Source of the DNA: Sorangium cellulosum
Lineage (GTDB): Bacteria; Myxococcota_A; Polyangia; Polyangiales; Polyangiaceae
Direction of reading: 5' to 3'
DNA length: 64,000 bases
NCBI RefSeq assembly: GCF_004135735.1
Contig: NZ_CP012670.1
Coordinates: 3,493,501 to 3,557,500 of the forward strand
Part shown: in pieces, positions 1-7,878 of the stretch
Numbering within the stretch: position 1 is the first letter of the stretch
Layout: the number at the start of each line of letters is the position of its first letter
Notes under the pieces: model-generated
Seen by the model: the letters and a program-made list of their open reading frames with translations, nothing else
What the model was told of the DNA's origin: nothing
Databases searched by the model: none
Program-made: the position numbers and the translations under genes

Positions 1-543
1 CCGTGCGACGCCGCCGAGCTCGCCCGGCAGGCCGCCTCGCACCTCGAGGCGACGGCCGCTTCTCGGGGGGTGCGCATCTCCGTCGAGGACGCCGTGCAGG
101 ACGGGGAGGCCACCCTGAAGGGGGATCCAGAGCTGCTCCGGATCGCGCTCGAGTACGTGCTCGGCCTCGCCGTCCTGAGATCGCGCGATCGGCCGGTCCA
201 GATCCGCGTCTCGCGCGCGGCCGACGGGCCCGCGGTGACGTTCGTCGACGAGGCTGGCCCTGTCCCTCCGGAGTCGCTCGCCGGGCTGCTCGATCCGTTC
301 GGCGAGCGGGCGGCCATCCCGCCCGACCCGGTCGCGCCGCGCCGCCGGGAGCGGCTCGGGCTGGGGCTCGCGATCGCGCGCGGCATCCTCGACGCCCACG
401 GGGGCGGGCTGACGATCGAGCCCTCGTCCGAGCGCGAGGACGGCGGCGCGCCGGAGTCGGACGCGGGCCGCCCTGCCGCCGGGCTGCGCTTCACGTGCAC
501 CCTCGGCGGCGTCGACCGAGACCTCCGCCAGAGGCCTGCCTGA
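1..543 (+). CDS. Histidine-kinase-like ATPase, C-terminal part (5' truncated by window edge)
   Basis: The frame is open from the first base, so the gene starts upstream; 180 codons are visible. It looks like the HATPase_c domain of a sensor histidine kinase. The clearest match is the G2 box LGLGLAIARGILDAHGG (about residues 119-135), followed by a beta strand that closes the domain. Other ATP-binding boxes are weak: the N-box asparagine is absent from the expected helix (EYVLGLAVLRS) and the G1 box DxGxG reads DEAGP. It may therefore be a poorly active or regulatory paralogue. The HisKA part and any sensor domain lie outside the window. The next gene starts about 150 bases downstream on the same strand. 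Confidence 0.65.
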   Translation, partial: PCDAAELARQAASHLEATAASRGVRISVEDAVQDGEATLKGDPELLRIALEYVLGLAVLRSRDRPVQIRVSRAADGPAVTFVDEAGPVPPESLAGLLDPFGERAAIPPDPVAPRRRERLGLGLAIARGILDAHGGGLTIEPSSEREDGGAPESDAGRPAAGLRFTCTLGGVDRDLRQRPA

Positions 544-693
544 GGCGCCGGCCGGCGGCTTCGCGACGACGGTCGAGGCGCCTCCGGGGCCCCCACGCGC
601 GGATCGTGTCGGGTGCCGACTTCGTCTAGGATGGAGCGGGCCGCACGTCGCGAGCGTGCTCCGTCTTCCACCGCCACCGATGAACGCGCCTCG

Positions 694-3600
694 ATGCCGA
701 CGCTGAGCTCTCTCCTCGTGCAGCATGGGGTTACCTCGATGCGTGTGGTCGAGGAGGCGATCGCCCGCCAGGTGCTCCACGGCGGCGATCTCGCCACGAA
801 CGTGCTGGAGCTGGGCGCGGTGCGCGAGCGCGAGCTCACGGCGCTGCTCGCGGAGAGCCTCGGGCTGCCGCCCGCCGTGGGTCGGCTGCGGCCCGCGTCG
901 CCCGAGGTGCTCCGGGTCATCCCGGTCGAGCTCGCGGTCCGACACGGCGTGTTCCCGCTCGACCTGCGGACCGCCGTCGAGGCCCGGGCGATGGGGACCT
1001 CCGAAGCCGAAGGGGTGCTGGTCATCGCCACGGCCGAGCCGCTCACGCGCGCCGTCGCCGAGGAGCTCAGCTTCGCGCTGGGGGTCAGCCTGCGGCAGCT
1101 CGCGGCGCCGCTCGTGCGCATCCGCCAGGCGCTCGCGGAGCACTACGGCGTCGCGCTCGACCGGCGCATGACGCGGCTCGTGAAGCAGCTCGAGGCGCGC
1201 GCCGAGCCGGGTCCGGCCGAGGAGGTCGGGCCCGGCCCCGCGGCGACCGCGGAGGCCCCGGCCGAGGCGCCCCCGCCTCCGCCGCCGGCCTCGCCCGGCC
1301 CGGTCGGGGTGGTGGCGCCCGCTGTCGATGACGGCGACGAGGCGGCGCTCGCGCGGCCGGAGCCGCCGCGCGGGCGGTCCAGCATCGAGGACGCTCCGAC
1401 GGTGGAGGCGCGGCGGTCGATCTTCGACGAGGACACGGTGCTCGCGGACGACCCGCTGAACGAGGCCGTGGCCATCGAGGCGGTGCCCACCCCGAGGAAG
1501 CCGCCGCTGCACGAGCTGGACGACGAGCCGACCGTCGTCGCCGAATACCCGATCGAGCTGCCGCCGCTGACCCCGAAGCCGCGGAGGTCGCCGTCCTCGC
1601 CCGAGGTGCGCGCGCCCCAGGTCGACGCGCTCGCGTCGCCCCCCGACGCGCTCGCGCCTCGACGCGATCAGGAGCCCGGCGCTCCGGGCGGGGAGGAGAG
1701 CGCTCCGGCGGACCCGAACGACGAGACCACGCTCCCCGGCAACGTGGCCGCACGGATCGAGACGCCTGCGGCCGAGCTGGCGGAGCCTCCGGAGCCGGCG
1801 CCGTCCGGCGCGCGTCCGCCGACGGGCCATCACCTGCTGACAGGCTGGCTCAGGCGCGCCTCGGACGTGTACCGCGCTCCGCGAGCGACGTCGCCGCAGG
1901 CCGGCGCTTCCTCCCTGCGCCTGACCGATGCACCCGCACAGACCGATGCGCCGCGCCTGACCGATGCACCCGGACCGGCCGATGGGCCGCGCCCGGCCGA
2001 TGCGCCGCGCCTGACCGATGCACCCGGACCGGCCGAGCCCGCGCCGGAGCGGCGTGGGGGAGCGTCGAGCCCGCCTGCGGCGCGGGCCACGATGCGCCCG
2101 GCGGGCCGGTCTGCGCCGCCCGCGCAGCGCCGCAAGGGCCCGTTCACGCTGGCCATGGCCGAGCAGGAGCTCGCCGCGGTCGATTCGAGCGAGGCCGTGC
2201 TCGCGGTCCTCTTCGCCTTCGCGCAGCAGTACTTCGAGTACACGGTCCTGTTCACCGTGCACGGCGAGCGCGCCGAAGGCCGCAACGCCGCGGGGCCAGG
2301 CGCCGAGCGCGAGCGCGTCATGACGCTCGTGGTGCCGTTCGATCGCCCGAACGCGCTCGCCCGGGCGCGAGCGCTCCGAGCGCCGCTCGTCACCGCCCTC
2401 ACCGGCAGCGCTCCCGACGCCGACCTCCAGCGCGAGCTCGGCAGGGCGCTTCACTCCGCCGCCGTGGCGGTCGTCCCGGTCGTCGTGCGCGGCCGCGTCG
2501 TCGCGCTCCTCTATGGCGACGACGGCGCCACCTCGGTCGAGCTCTCCAGCCTCGGTGACCTCGTCGCCCTCGCCGGGGTCGCGGCGGCGGCGCTGGAGCG
2601 GCTCATCCTGCGGAAGAAGCTGAACCGGGGCGGCGGCGCGCGGCAAAGCGACCGCCCGGCACAGCACGAGGCCGCCGGGCCGGCGCACGGGGCCGCCGGG
2701 CCGGCGCACGAGGCCGCCGGGCCGGCGCACGAGGCCGCGGCGCACGAGGCCGCGGGGCCTGCGCACGAGGCCGTCGGGGCGCTGGAGGGGCACGCGAACG
2801 AGGGCCCGCTCTCCCTGCGGACCCGCGCTGCTCTCCTGGAGCTGAGCCAGAGCGTCCGCGCGGAGGCGCACGGCGCACCGGTCGACGCGGGCTCCGCGCC
2901 GCCCGCGATGCGCGAAGAGCCCGGCGCGAGGGGGCCGCGGCGCGTCGACGGCGCGGCCGCTGAGCCGCAGGCGGCGCGACCGCAGGGCGGGTGGTCGACG
3001 GAGGATGGCGGCTCGGGGATCGACGCCGTCGCCAGGGCCTTCGGGCTCCGCGGCACCGGCGTGGAAGCCGACGCGACGCAGCCGGACCAGGACGCCGCGC
3101 CGGCGATGGCGTTCGACTCGACCGTACCACCGGCGCCCATGCCGCATCTCGCCGTCGATCCGCCGTACCCGCCGGGCCTGGCGGAGGGCGTGGACGGCGT
3201 GCTGGGCACGGCGGTCACGGCGCCGATGATGGCCGCGGTCACGGCGCCGATCCTGCCGGCGATCACGTCGGCGGTCATCGACGAGATCCCTGATCTCGAG
3301 ATCCCCGCGGCGCCGGCCCCCTCTCCCCCGGAGGACCACGATCTCGGCGAGCCCGAAGACGCGCGGACGAAGCGGTACTCGCGACCCCCGTGGATGCTCG
3401 ACAGCAGCATCATGCCGGGCGCCGACGAGCCTCGTGAGCTCGAGGCGGCGCCCGTCGTGGGGCGCCCTCCGTGGCGCCGCCGCACACCCGTCGCTGTCGA
3501 GGCCGCGACCGCGTATGCGCGGCCGCCCTCCGAGCGGCGCGCCGCGGTCTCGCCGTCCCCGGCCGGCGCCGGGGATCTGCGCGCCGAGTACGCCGCCCTC

Positions 3601-4488
3601 CTGCAGCACGTCCTCGCCGGCGGCGAGCAGGGCGAGAGGGCGTTCGCCGAGCTCGTGCGCAGCGGCGAGACGGCGATCTCGCTCATCGCGGCGCGCTTCC
3701 CCGGTCCGCTCCGGGTCGATCGCCAGCGCCTCCGCGATCAGCTCGCTGGCCCGGACGGAGCCGCCGGCGCGGTCGCTGCGCCTCCCGCGTCGCAGTGCGG
3801 GCCGCTGCTCGAGCTCATCGTGGCGATCCGGCGCCCAGCGCTCCCTTTCATGACCGTGCGGAGCGCCTCACCCGACCCCGAGGTGCGCTTCTGGGCGACG
3901 CACGTGCTGGGCGAGCTCCCGTACCCGGAAGCCGCCAACGCGCTGCTCCCGCGGCTCTTCGATGACAGCATCCCCGTGCGGCGGATCGCGGTCCGGTCGG
4001 CCGCCCTGCTGATCGCGGCGCCGCCGGCGGGCGGCCCGATCTTGCAGGGGCTCGATCACATCGCGCGCGACCGGGAGGAGTCGTCGGCGCGGCGGCTGAT
4101 GGCCATCGAGACCATGACCGACATCCGCTCGGGCGCGGCGGTGCCGGCGCTCATCAGCGCGCTCACCGACCCGCACGAGGCGATCGTCGAGGCGGCGGCC
4201 CGGGCGCTCGTCGTGATCACGCGGGACGATCACGGCCGCGACGCGCGCCGGTGGGCGTCGTGGTGGGCGAGGAACGGCGAGCGCCACCGCATCGAGTGGA
4301 TCATCGACGCGCTCACGCACGAGAGGCCCGCCCTCCGCCGCGCGGCCATCGACGAGCTGAAGGGCATCACCCGGGAGTACTTCGGCTATTACGAGGACCT
4401 CCCGCGGCAGGAGCGGGAGGCCGCCCAGGAGCGCTACCGCGCGTGGTGGATCTCCGAAGGCCGCTCGCGGTTCCGCACCACGAGCTAG
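694..4488 (+). CDS. MshEN (GspE N-terminal) / GAF-like / HEAT-repeat protein
   Basis: 1264 residues from the ATG chosen here. In-frame starts at 613 (GTG) and 631 (ATG) are possible, but the domain begins immediately after 694. Residues 1-140 carry two copies of the MshEN motif (LSSLLVQHGVT... and LATNVLELGAV...), the fold found at the N terminus of GspE/PilB-type ATPases, where it can bind cyclic di-GMP. No ATPase domain follows. Residues about 170-480 are an acidic, Pro/Ala-rich linker with repeated LTDAP units. Residues about 490-650 resemble a GAF domain. A second low-complexity linker holds AAGPAHE repeats. Residues about 1040-1264 form HEAT-like helical repeats. A cytoplasmic signalling or scaffold role is an inference. 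No signal peptide or membrane segment is seen. Confidence 0.7.
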   Translation: MPTLSSLLVQHGVTSMRVVEEAIARQVLHGGDLATNVLELGAVRERELTALLAESLGLPPAVGRLRPASPEVLRVIPVELAVRHGVFPLDLRTAVEARAMGTSEAEGVLVIATAEPLTRAVAEELSFALGVSLRQLAAPLVRIRQALAEHYGVALDRRMTRLVKQLEARAEPGPAEEVGPGPAATAEAPAEAPPPPPPASPGPVGVVAPAVDDGDEAALARPEPPRGRSSIEDAPTVEARRSIFDEDTVLADDPLNEAVAIEAVPTPRKPPLHELDDEPTVVAEYPIELPPLTPKPRRSPSSPEVRAPQVDALASPPDALAPRRDQEPGAPGGEESAPADPNDETTLPGNVAARIETPAAELAEPPEPAPSGARPPTGHHLLTGWLRRASDVYRAPRATSPQAGASSLRLTDAPAQTDAPRLTDAPGPADGPRPADAPRLTDAPGPAEPAPERRGGASSPPAARATMRPAGRSAPPAQRRKGPFTLAMAEQELAAVDSSEAVLAVLFAFAQQYFEYTVLFTVHGERAEGRNAAGPGAERERVMTLVVPFDRPNALARARALRAPLVTALTGSAPDADLQRELGRALHSAAVAVVPVVVRGRVVALLYGDDGATSVELSSLGDLVALAGVAAAALERLILRKKLNRGGGARQSDRPAQHEAAGPAHGAAGPAHEAAGPAHEAAAHEAAGPAHEAVGALEGHANEGPLSLRTRAALLELSQSVRAEAHGAPVDAGSAPPAMREEPGARGPRRVDGAAAEPQAARPQGGWSTEDGGSGIDAVARAFGLRGTGVEADATQPDQDAAPAMAFDSTVPPAPMPHLAVDPPYPPGLAEGVDGVLGTAVTAPMMAAVTAPILPAITSAVIDEIPDLEIPAAPAPSPPEDHDLGEPEDARTKRYSRPPWMLDSSIMPGADEPRELEAAPVVGRPPWRRRTPVAVEAATAYARPPSERRAAVSPSPAGAGDLRAEYAALLQHVLAGGEQGERAFAELVRSGETAISLIAARFPGPLRVDRQRLRDQLAGPDGAAGAVAAPPASQCGPLLELIVAIRRPALPFMTVRSASPDPEVRFWATHVLGELPYPEAANALLPRLFDDSIPVRRIAVRSAALLIAAPPAGGPILQGLDHIARDREESSARRLMAIETMTDIRSGAAVPALISALTDPHEAIVEAAARALVVITRDDHGRDARRWASWWARNGERHRIEWIIDALTHERPALRRAAIDELKGITREYFGYYEDLPRQEREAAQERYRAWWISEGRSRFRTTS
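1919..2040 (+). repeat. Degenerate coding repeat encoding LTDAP(G/A) units
   Basis: Short direct repeats around CTGACCGATGCACCCG recur within the MshEN/HEAT gene and encode LTDAP/PADAP units of a flexible linker. This is in-frame low-complexity coding sequence. Confidence 0.6.
2665..2775 (+). repeat. 21-bp in-frame tandem repeat (AAGPAHE units)
   Basis: Three near-identical 21-bp units start at 2665, 2686 and 2707, followed by shortened copies. Each encodes HEAAGPA. The repeat sits in the linker between the GAF-like and HEAT parts of the protein, so length variation between strains is likely. Confidence 0.75.
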
Positions 4489-4545
4489 CCCCGCGCCGCC
4501 CAGGCACGTCACCGCGCACATCACGGCCGCGTCGGGCAGGGGAGG

Positions 4546-4576
4546 GGGCGGCTCCTTCGGTCAACGGGAGCCGCCC
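4546..4576. terminator. Bidirectional hairpin between convergent genes
   Basis: A perfect 10-bp stem (GGGCGGCTCC at 4546-4555, complement at 4567-4576) encloses an 11-base loop. It lies between the stop of the MshEN/HEAT gene (4488) and the stop of the opposing triple-DsbA gene (4624). No T-tract is present, so termination by the hairpin alone is inferred from position and symmetry. Confidence 0.5.
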
Positions 4577-4623
4577 TGGGGCTGGACGGTGGCAGGCGGG
4601 AGATCAGGCCGCGTCGCGGCTGA

Positions 4624-6675
4624 TCACTGCGGAGCGGGGGCGGGGGCGGGGGCGGGGGCGGGGGCCTTCGGCGCGGCGGGCGCCGGCCTCCGGACGGGCA
4701 CGGCCCTCACGGCAGCCGGCGCGGTCTCACCGGCCTCCTTCATGGCCTTGTCGATGATCTTCTTGAACTTCGAGAACGGCTGCGCGCCGCTGATGAAGTA
4801 GCCGTTGACGACGAAGGCCGGCGTGCCGCTGATGCCCGCCTTCTCCGCGACGGCGTTGTCGGAGTCCACGAACGCCTTGTGGGTGTTCGCGTCGAGCGCC
4901 TTCTTGAACCTCGCCATGTCGAGGCCCTGCTCCTCGGCGTACTTCTCGAGCGAGGCGCGCGAGAACGCGTCCGGCTGCCCCTGGCTCTTGAAGAGCTTCT
5001 CGTGGTACGCCCAGAACCCGGCGTTGCCCTTCTGCGCGAACGCCTCCTGCGCGGCCTCGGACGCGAGCGGCGCGTTCTTGTGCATCGGCAGCGGCCGGTG
5101 GCGCCACACGATCTTCAGCTTGTCGCCGTAGGTCTTCGAGATCTGATCGACGGTGTCCTCGACGCGCTTGCAGAACGGGCACTCGAAGTCCGAGAAGACC
5201 TGCATGACGACCTTGGCCCTCTCGCCGCCCTTCCACGGGCTGTTCGGCGCCGGGGCGGGGACCTCCTTGCGCTCGGGCGGCGGCGGCTCCTTGCCGTCCT
5301 TGATGATCTCCGCGTAGAGGTCCTTCGCGGCGACGCCCTTGGCGAGCATCCCCTCGGCCTTCTTGATCTCCTCGTCGATGATCGTCTTGAACTTGTCGAT
5401 CGGCTGCGCGCCGACGAGCCGGCGGCCGTTGATGAAGAAGTGCGGGGTCCCCGACGCCTGCAGGTCGTCGGCGAGCTCCTGATCGGCGGCGATGGAGGCG
5501 CCGTACTTCTTGGTGGCGATCGCGGCCTTCGCCTTCTCGACGTTGAGCCCGAGCTCCTTGGCGTAGCCGAGCAGGTCGTCGTCGCTGAGCTTCGTGTGGT
5601 TCTTCCAGAGCAGATCGTACGCGTCCCAGAAGCCCTTCTCGCCCTTCTGCGCGCGGGCCTCCAGGGCGAGCTCGGCCGCGGGCTCGGCGCGCGGGTGGAA
5701 CGGGAGCGGGTTGTTCTTCCAGACGAACCGGACCTTGTCCCCGTAGGTCTTGAGGAGCTCGTCGATGGTCGGGACGACCTTGCTGCAGAAGGGGCACTGG
5801 AAGTCGGACCACTCGACGATGGTGACCAGCGCGGTCTCCGGGCCCTTCACGGGCGAGTCGCCGACGGGCACCTTCCAGACCGTCTTGTCGTCCTCCTGCG
5901 GGCGCTCGCGGTCCCTCGAGGGCGGCGCCTTCGCCTTGTTCTCCGCGGCGAGCTTCGCGTACACCTTGTCGGGCTTGGTCCCCGCGGCGATCGCGGCCTG
6001 CGCGGCCTTGAGCTGCTCGTCGATGATGGCGGTGAACTTGTTGATCGGCTGGGCGCCGCTCAGGAACACGCCGTTGATGAACGAGGCGGGCGTGCCGGTG
6101 ACGCCCGACGACTTGCCGACCGCCATGTCGGCGTCGATCTTGGCCATGTACTCCTGACGGTCGAACGCCGCCTTGAACTTCGCCTTGTCGACGCCGGCCT
6201 CGACGGCCCACTTCTCGAAGTTGTCGGGCGTGAGGGCCTTCTGGTTCTGGAATGCGCGCTCATGGAACTTCCAGAACGCCTGCGAGCCGCCGAGGCGGAA
6301 CACGGTCTCGGCCGCGAGCGCCGCCGGGCGCGCGTTCTTGTGGAACGGGAGCGGGTTGTTCTTCCAGATGATCCGCAGCTTCTCGGGGCCGTACTTCTCC
6401 TTGATCTGGCTGATCGTGGTCTCGACCCGGGTGCAGAACGGACACTCGAAGTCGCTGAAGACGACCATCGTCACCGGCGCCGTGCGCGAGCCCCACATCG
6501 GGTCCTTCGACGACACCGGGACGGCCGCGTCCTCGTCGCTCCACGGCTGCCCGTCCTCGTAGGCCGCGGAGATCTCGTGCCCGCGCGAGCCGGCGCTCCG
6601 ATCGATGCTCCACATCAGCCCCATCCCTGCGATGAAGCAGAGAAGGAAGCCGACGATGGCTGTTCCCTTGTTCAT
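4624..6675 (-). CDS. Membrane-anchored protein with three tandem DsbA-family thioredoxin domains
   Basis: 683 residues. The ATG at 6675 is chosen because GAGAGG lies just upstream; a TTG at 6693 is in frame but lacks this support. Residues 5-25 form a hydrophobic N-terminal segment (signal anchor), placing the rest in the periplasm. Three DsbA/DsbG-like domains follow, each with a CPFC active site (near residues 78, 293 and 497) preceded by SDFECP or SDFQCP, and each with a cis-proline loop (TGTPASF, SGTPHFF, SGTPAFV). The repeats are 205-215 residues apart and joined by Lys/Glu-rich linkers. The C terminus is a PAPAPA tail. All three active sites look intact, so it probably oxidises, isomerises or reduces thiols of envelope proteins. 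DsbA-family proteins normally have one domain. Confidence 0.85.
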   Translation of the reverse strand: MNKGTAIVGFLLCFIAGMGLMWSIDRSAGSRGHEISAAYEDGQPWSDEDAAVPVSSKDPMWGSRTAPVTMVVFSDFECPFCTRVETTISQIKEKYGPEKLRIIWKNNPLPFHKNARPAALAAETVFRLGGSQAFWKFHERAFQNQKALTPDNFEKWAVEAGVDKAKFKAAFDRQEYMAKIDADMAVGKSSGVTGTPASFINGVFLSGAQPINKFTAIIDEQLKAAQAAIAAGTKPDKVYAKLAAENKAKAPPSRDRERPQEDDKTVWKVPVGDSPVKGPETALVTIVEWSDFQCPFCSKVVPTIDELLKTYGDKVRFVWKNNPLPFHPRAEPAAELALEARAQKGEKGFWDAYDLLWKNHTKLSDDDLLGYAKELGLNVEKAKAAIATKKYGASIAADQELADDLQASGTPHFFINGRRLVGAQPIDKFKTIIDEEIKKAEGMLAKGVAAKDLYAEIIKDGKEPPPPERKEVPAPAPNSPWKGGERAKVVMQVFSDFECPFCKRVEDTVDQISKTYGDKLKIVWRHRPLPMHKNAPLASEAAQEAFAQKGNAGFWAYHEKLFKSQGQPDAFSRASLEKYAEEQGLDMARFKKALDANTHKAFVDSDNAVAEKAGISGTPAFVVNGYFISGAQPFSKFKKIIDKAMKEAGETAPAAVRAVPVRRPAPAAPKAPAPAPAPAPAPQ

Positions 6676-7091
6676 GATGGTTTCCTCTCTCAACGGTGGG
6701 GGAGCTCGCCAGGCGAGGCTCCTCCTTACAACGCGGGCGCTCCATGACAGGCAGCCCCCGCGACAAGACGGTCAATCTCGAGCTCCCGGGGCGGCGAGCC
6801 ACCCCGGGCCGACGGGGCCGCGGCGCGCTGCGCGCGCGGAGCAGCCCCCGATGGCGCACCTGGCCCGATCTGGACCTGCCCGGCGAGCGTCCACACCCGA
6901 CCTCCGTCGCGGCGCCCGCGCCGCCCTCGAGCGGGCGCGGCTCCGTTGCGTGGTCAGGGACGAACGCTCAGCCGGCTCCGGTCAGCTCGCCAGGGCGCCG
7001 GACCTCGCGGCGAGCCGGTCGCGCGCACCCCCCCGCAGTCCCCCCGGGGACCCCACGGGCGCGTTCGACGCAGGCCGCCGGCGAGCTCACC
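6676..7091. other. Intergenic region upstream of the triple-DsbA gene
   Basis: 416 bases between two minus-strand genes. Open frames here have the skewed Arg/Pro/Ala composition of non-coding GC-rich DNA and no recognisable domain. It must contain the promoter of the triple-DsbA gene, but I could not pick out a convincing -35/-10 pair. Confidence 0.5.
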
Positions 7092-7586
7092 TCATCGAGG
7101 CGGATGGTAGACGCCCTGCTCGACGCCGGAACGCGGCCCTCCGGTGGGCGGCACGGACGTGAAGGTGGCGACGGATTGACCCGGAGCGGGGAGGACGAAG
7201 TCGGGCACGAGCACCGCGTGCGGCGGGGCGCTGGCGAGCTCGCTCGCGGGCGCAGGATGCCGCGAGCTCGGCCCGACCTTCGGCCATGGATCGCCGCCGT
7301 CACACCCGGGGGCTGCGTCGATCCGCGCGTCGGTGATCGGGAGGATGCGGGGCGGCGCGACCGCGGAAGCGCCGCGGGGATCGCAGATGGGCGCGTCCCT
7401 CGTCTCGCCCGTCACGTCGTCGACGCTGGTCAGCACGGTGCACGACGGCTCGTCCGGCGGCGCCACGATCGTCATCCGATCGTCCTCACACACCGGCACG
7501 ATCGCGGCGCGCGCACGCAGCGGAACGACCAGCGCCAACGCGAGCGTCAGCAAGGTCAAGATGCGCTGGACAGCGTGCCGCGACAT
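7092..7586 (-). CDS. Small secreted protein of unknown function
   Basis: 164 residues. The start at 7586 gives a classical Sec signal peptide: basic MSRHAVQR, hydrophobic ILTLLTLALALVVPL, then ARA before a likely cleavage site near residue 26. The frame stays open far upstream, but that extension has non-coding composition and would bury the signal peptide. The mature part has four cysteines (VCEDD, SCTVL, ICDPR, GCDGG) that could form two disulfides, and a Pro/Ser-rich C terminus. I recognise no family. It lies behind the divergent control region it shares with the dual-kinase gene. Confidence 0.55.
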   Translation of the reverse strand: MSRHAVQRILTLLTLALALVVPLRARAAIVPVCEDDRMTIVAPPDEPSCTVLTSVDDVTGETRDAPICDPRGASAVAPPRILPITDARIDAAPGCDGGDPWPKVGPSSRHPAPASELASAPPHAVLVPDFVLPAPGQSVATFTSVPPTGGPRSGVEQGVYHPPR

Positions 7587-7720
7587 GCCTGCGAAGGGTC
7601 TAGCCGAGGCCCGCTGCGAGAGCAACGGTCCCGGTAGGCCGGGGATCGATGCGGCCCAGGCTTTCCTGGACGGATGAAAGCGCCGCTCCGGGCGGTGCGC
7701 CCACGGCGCGCGACTTGTCG

Positions 7721-7747
7721 ACAGGGTGGGGATAACCCTGTGGATAA
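7721..7747 (-). promoter_or_regulatory. Two DnaA-box-like sites within an inverted repeat
   Basis: On the minus strand 7739-7747 reads TTATCCACA, an exact match to the classical DnaA box, and 7727-7735 reads TTATCCCCA, one mismatch away. They have the same orientation and start 12 bases apart. The same DNA forms an inverted repeat, ACAGGGT (7721-7727) and ACCCTGT (7735-7741). The site lies between the divergent secreted-protein and dual-kinase genes. Whether DnaA binds here is not known. No dnaA or dnaN gene is nearby, so a replication origin is not indicated. Confidence 0.4.
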
Positions 7748-7878
7748 CCTGGAGAGCCCCTGTGCCGAACCGGCAACCCAGGTCGGTCCCGCCGCGTGAG
7801 ATCCGCGGTCTCCGCGGGGCGGCGGGGCGAGCCGCCCGAAGTTGGCCCACCTTGTCCTACATCCGGTAGATTCGCTGC

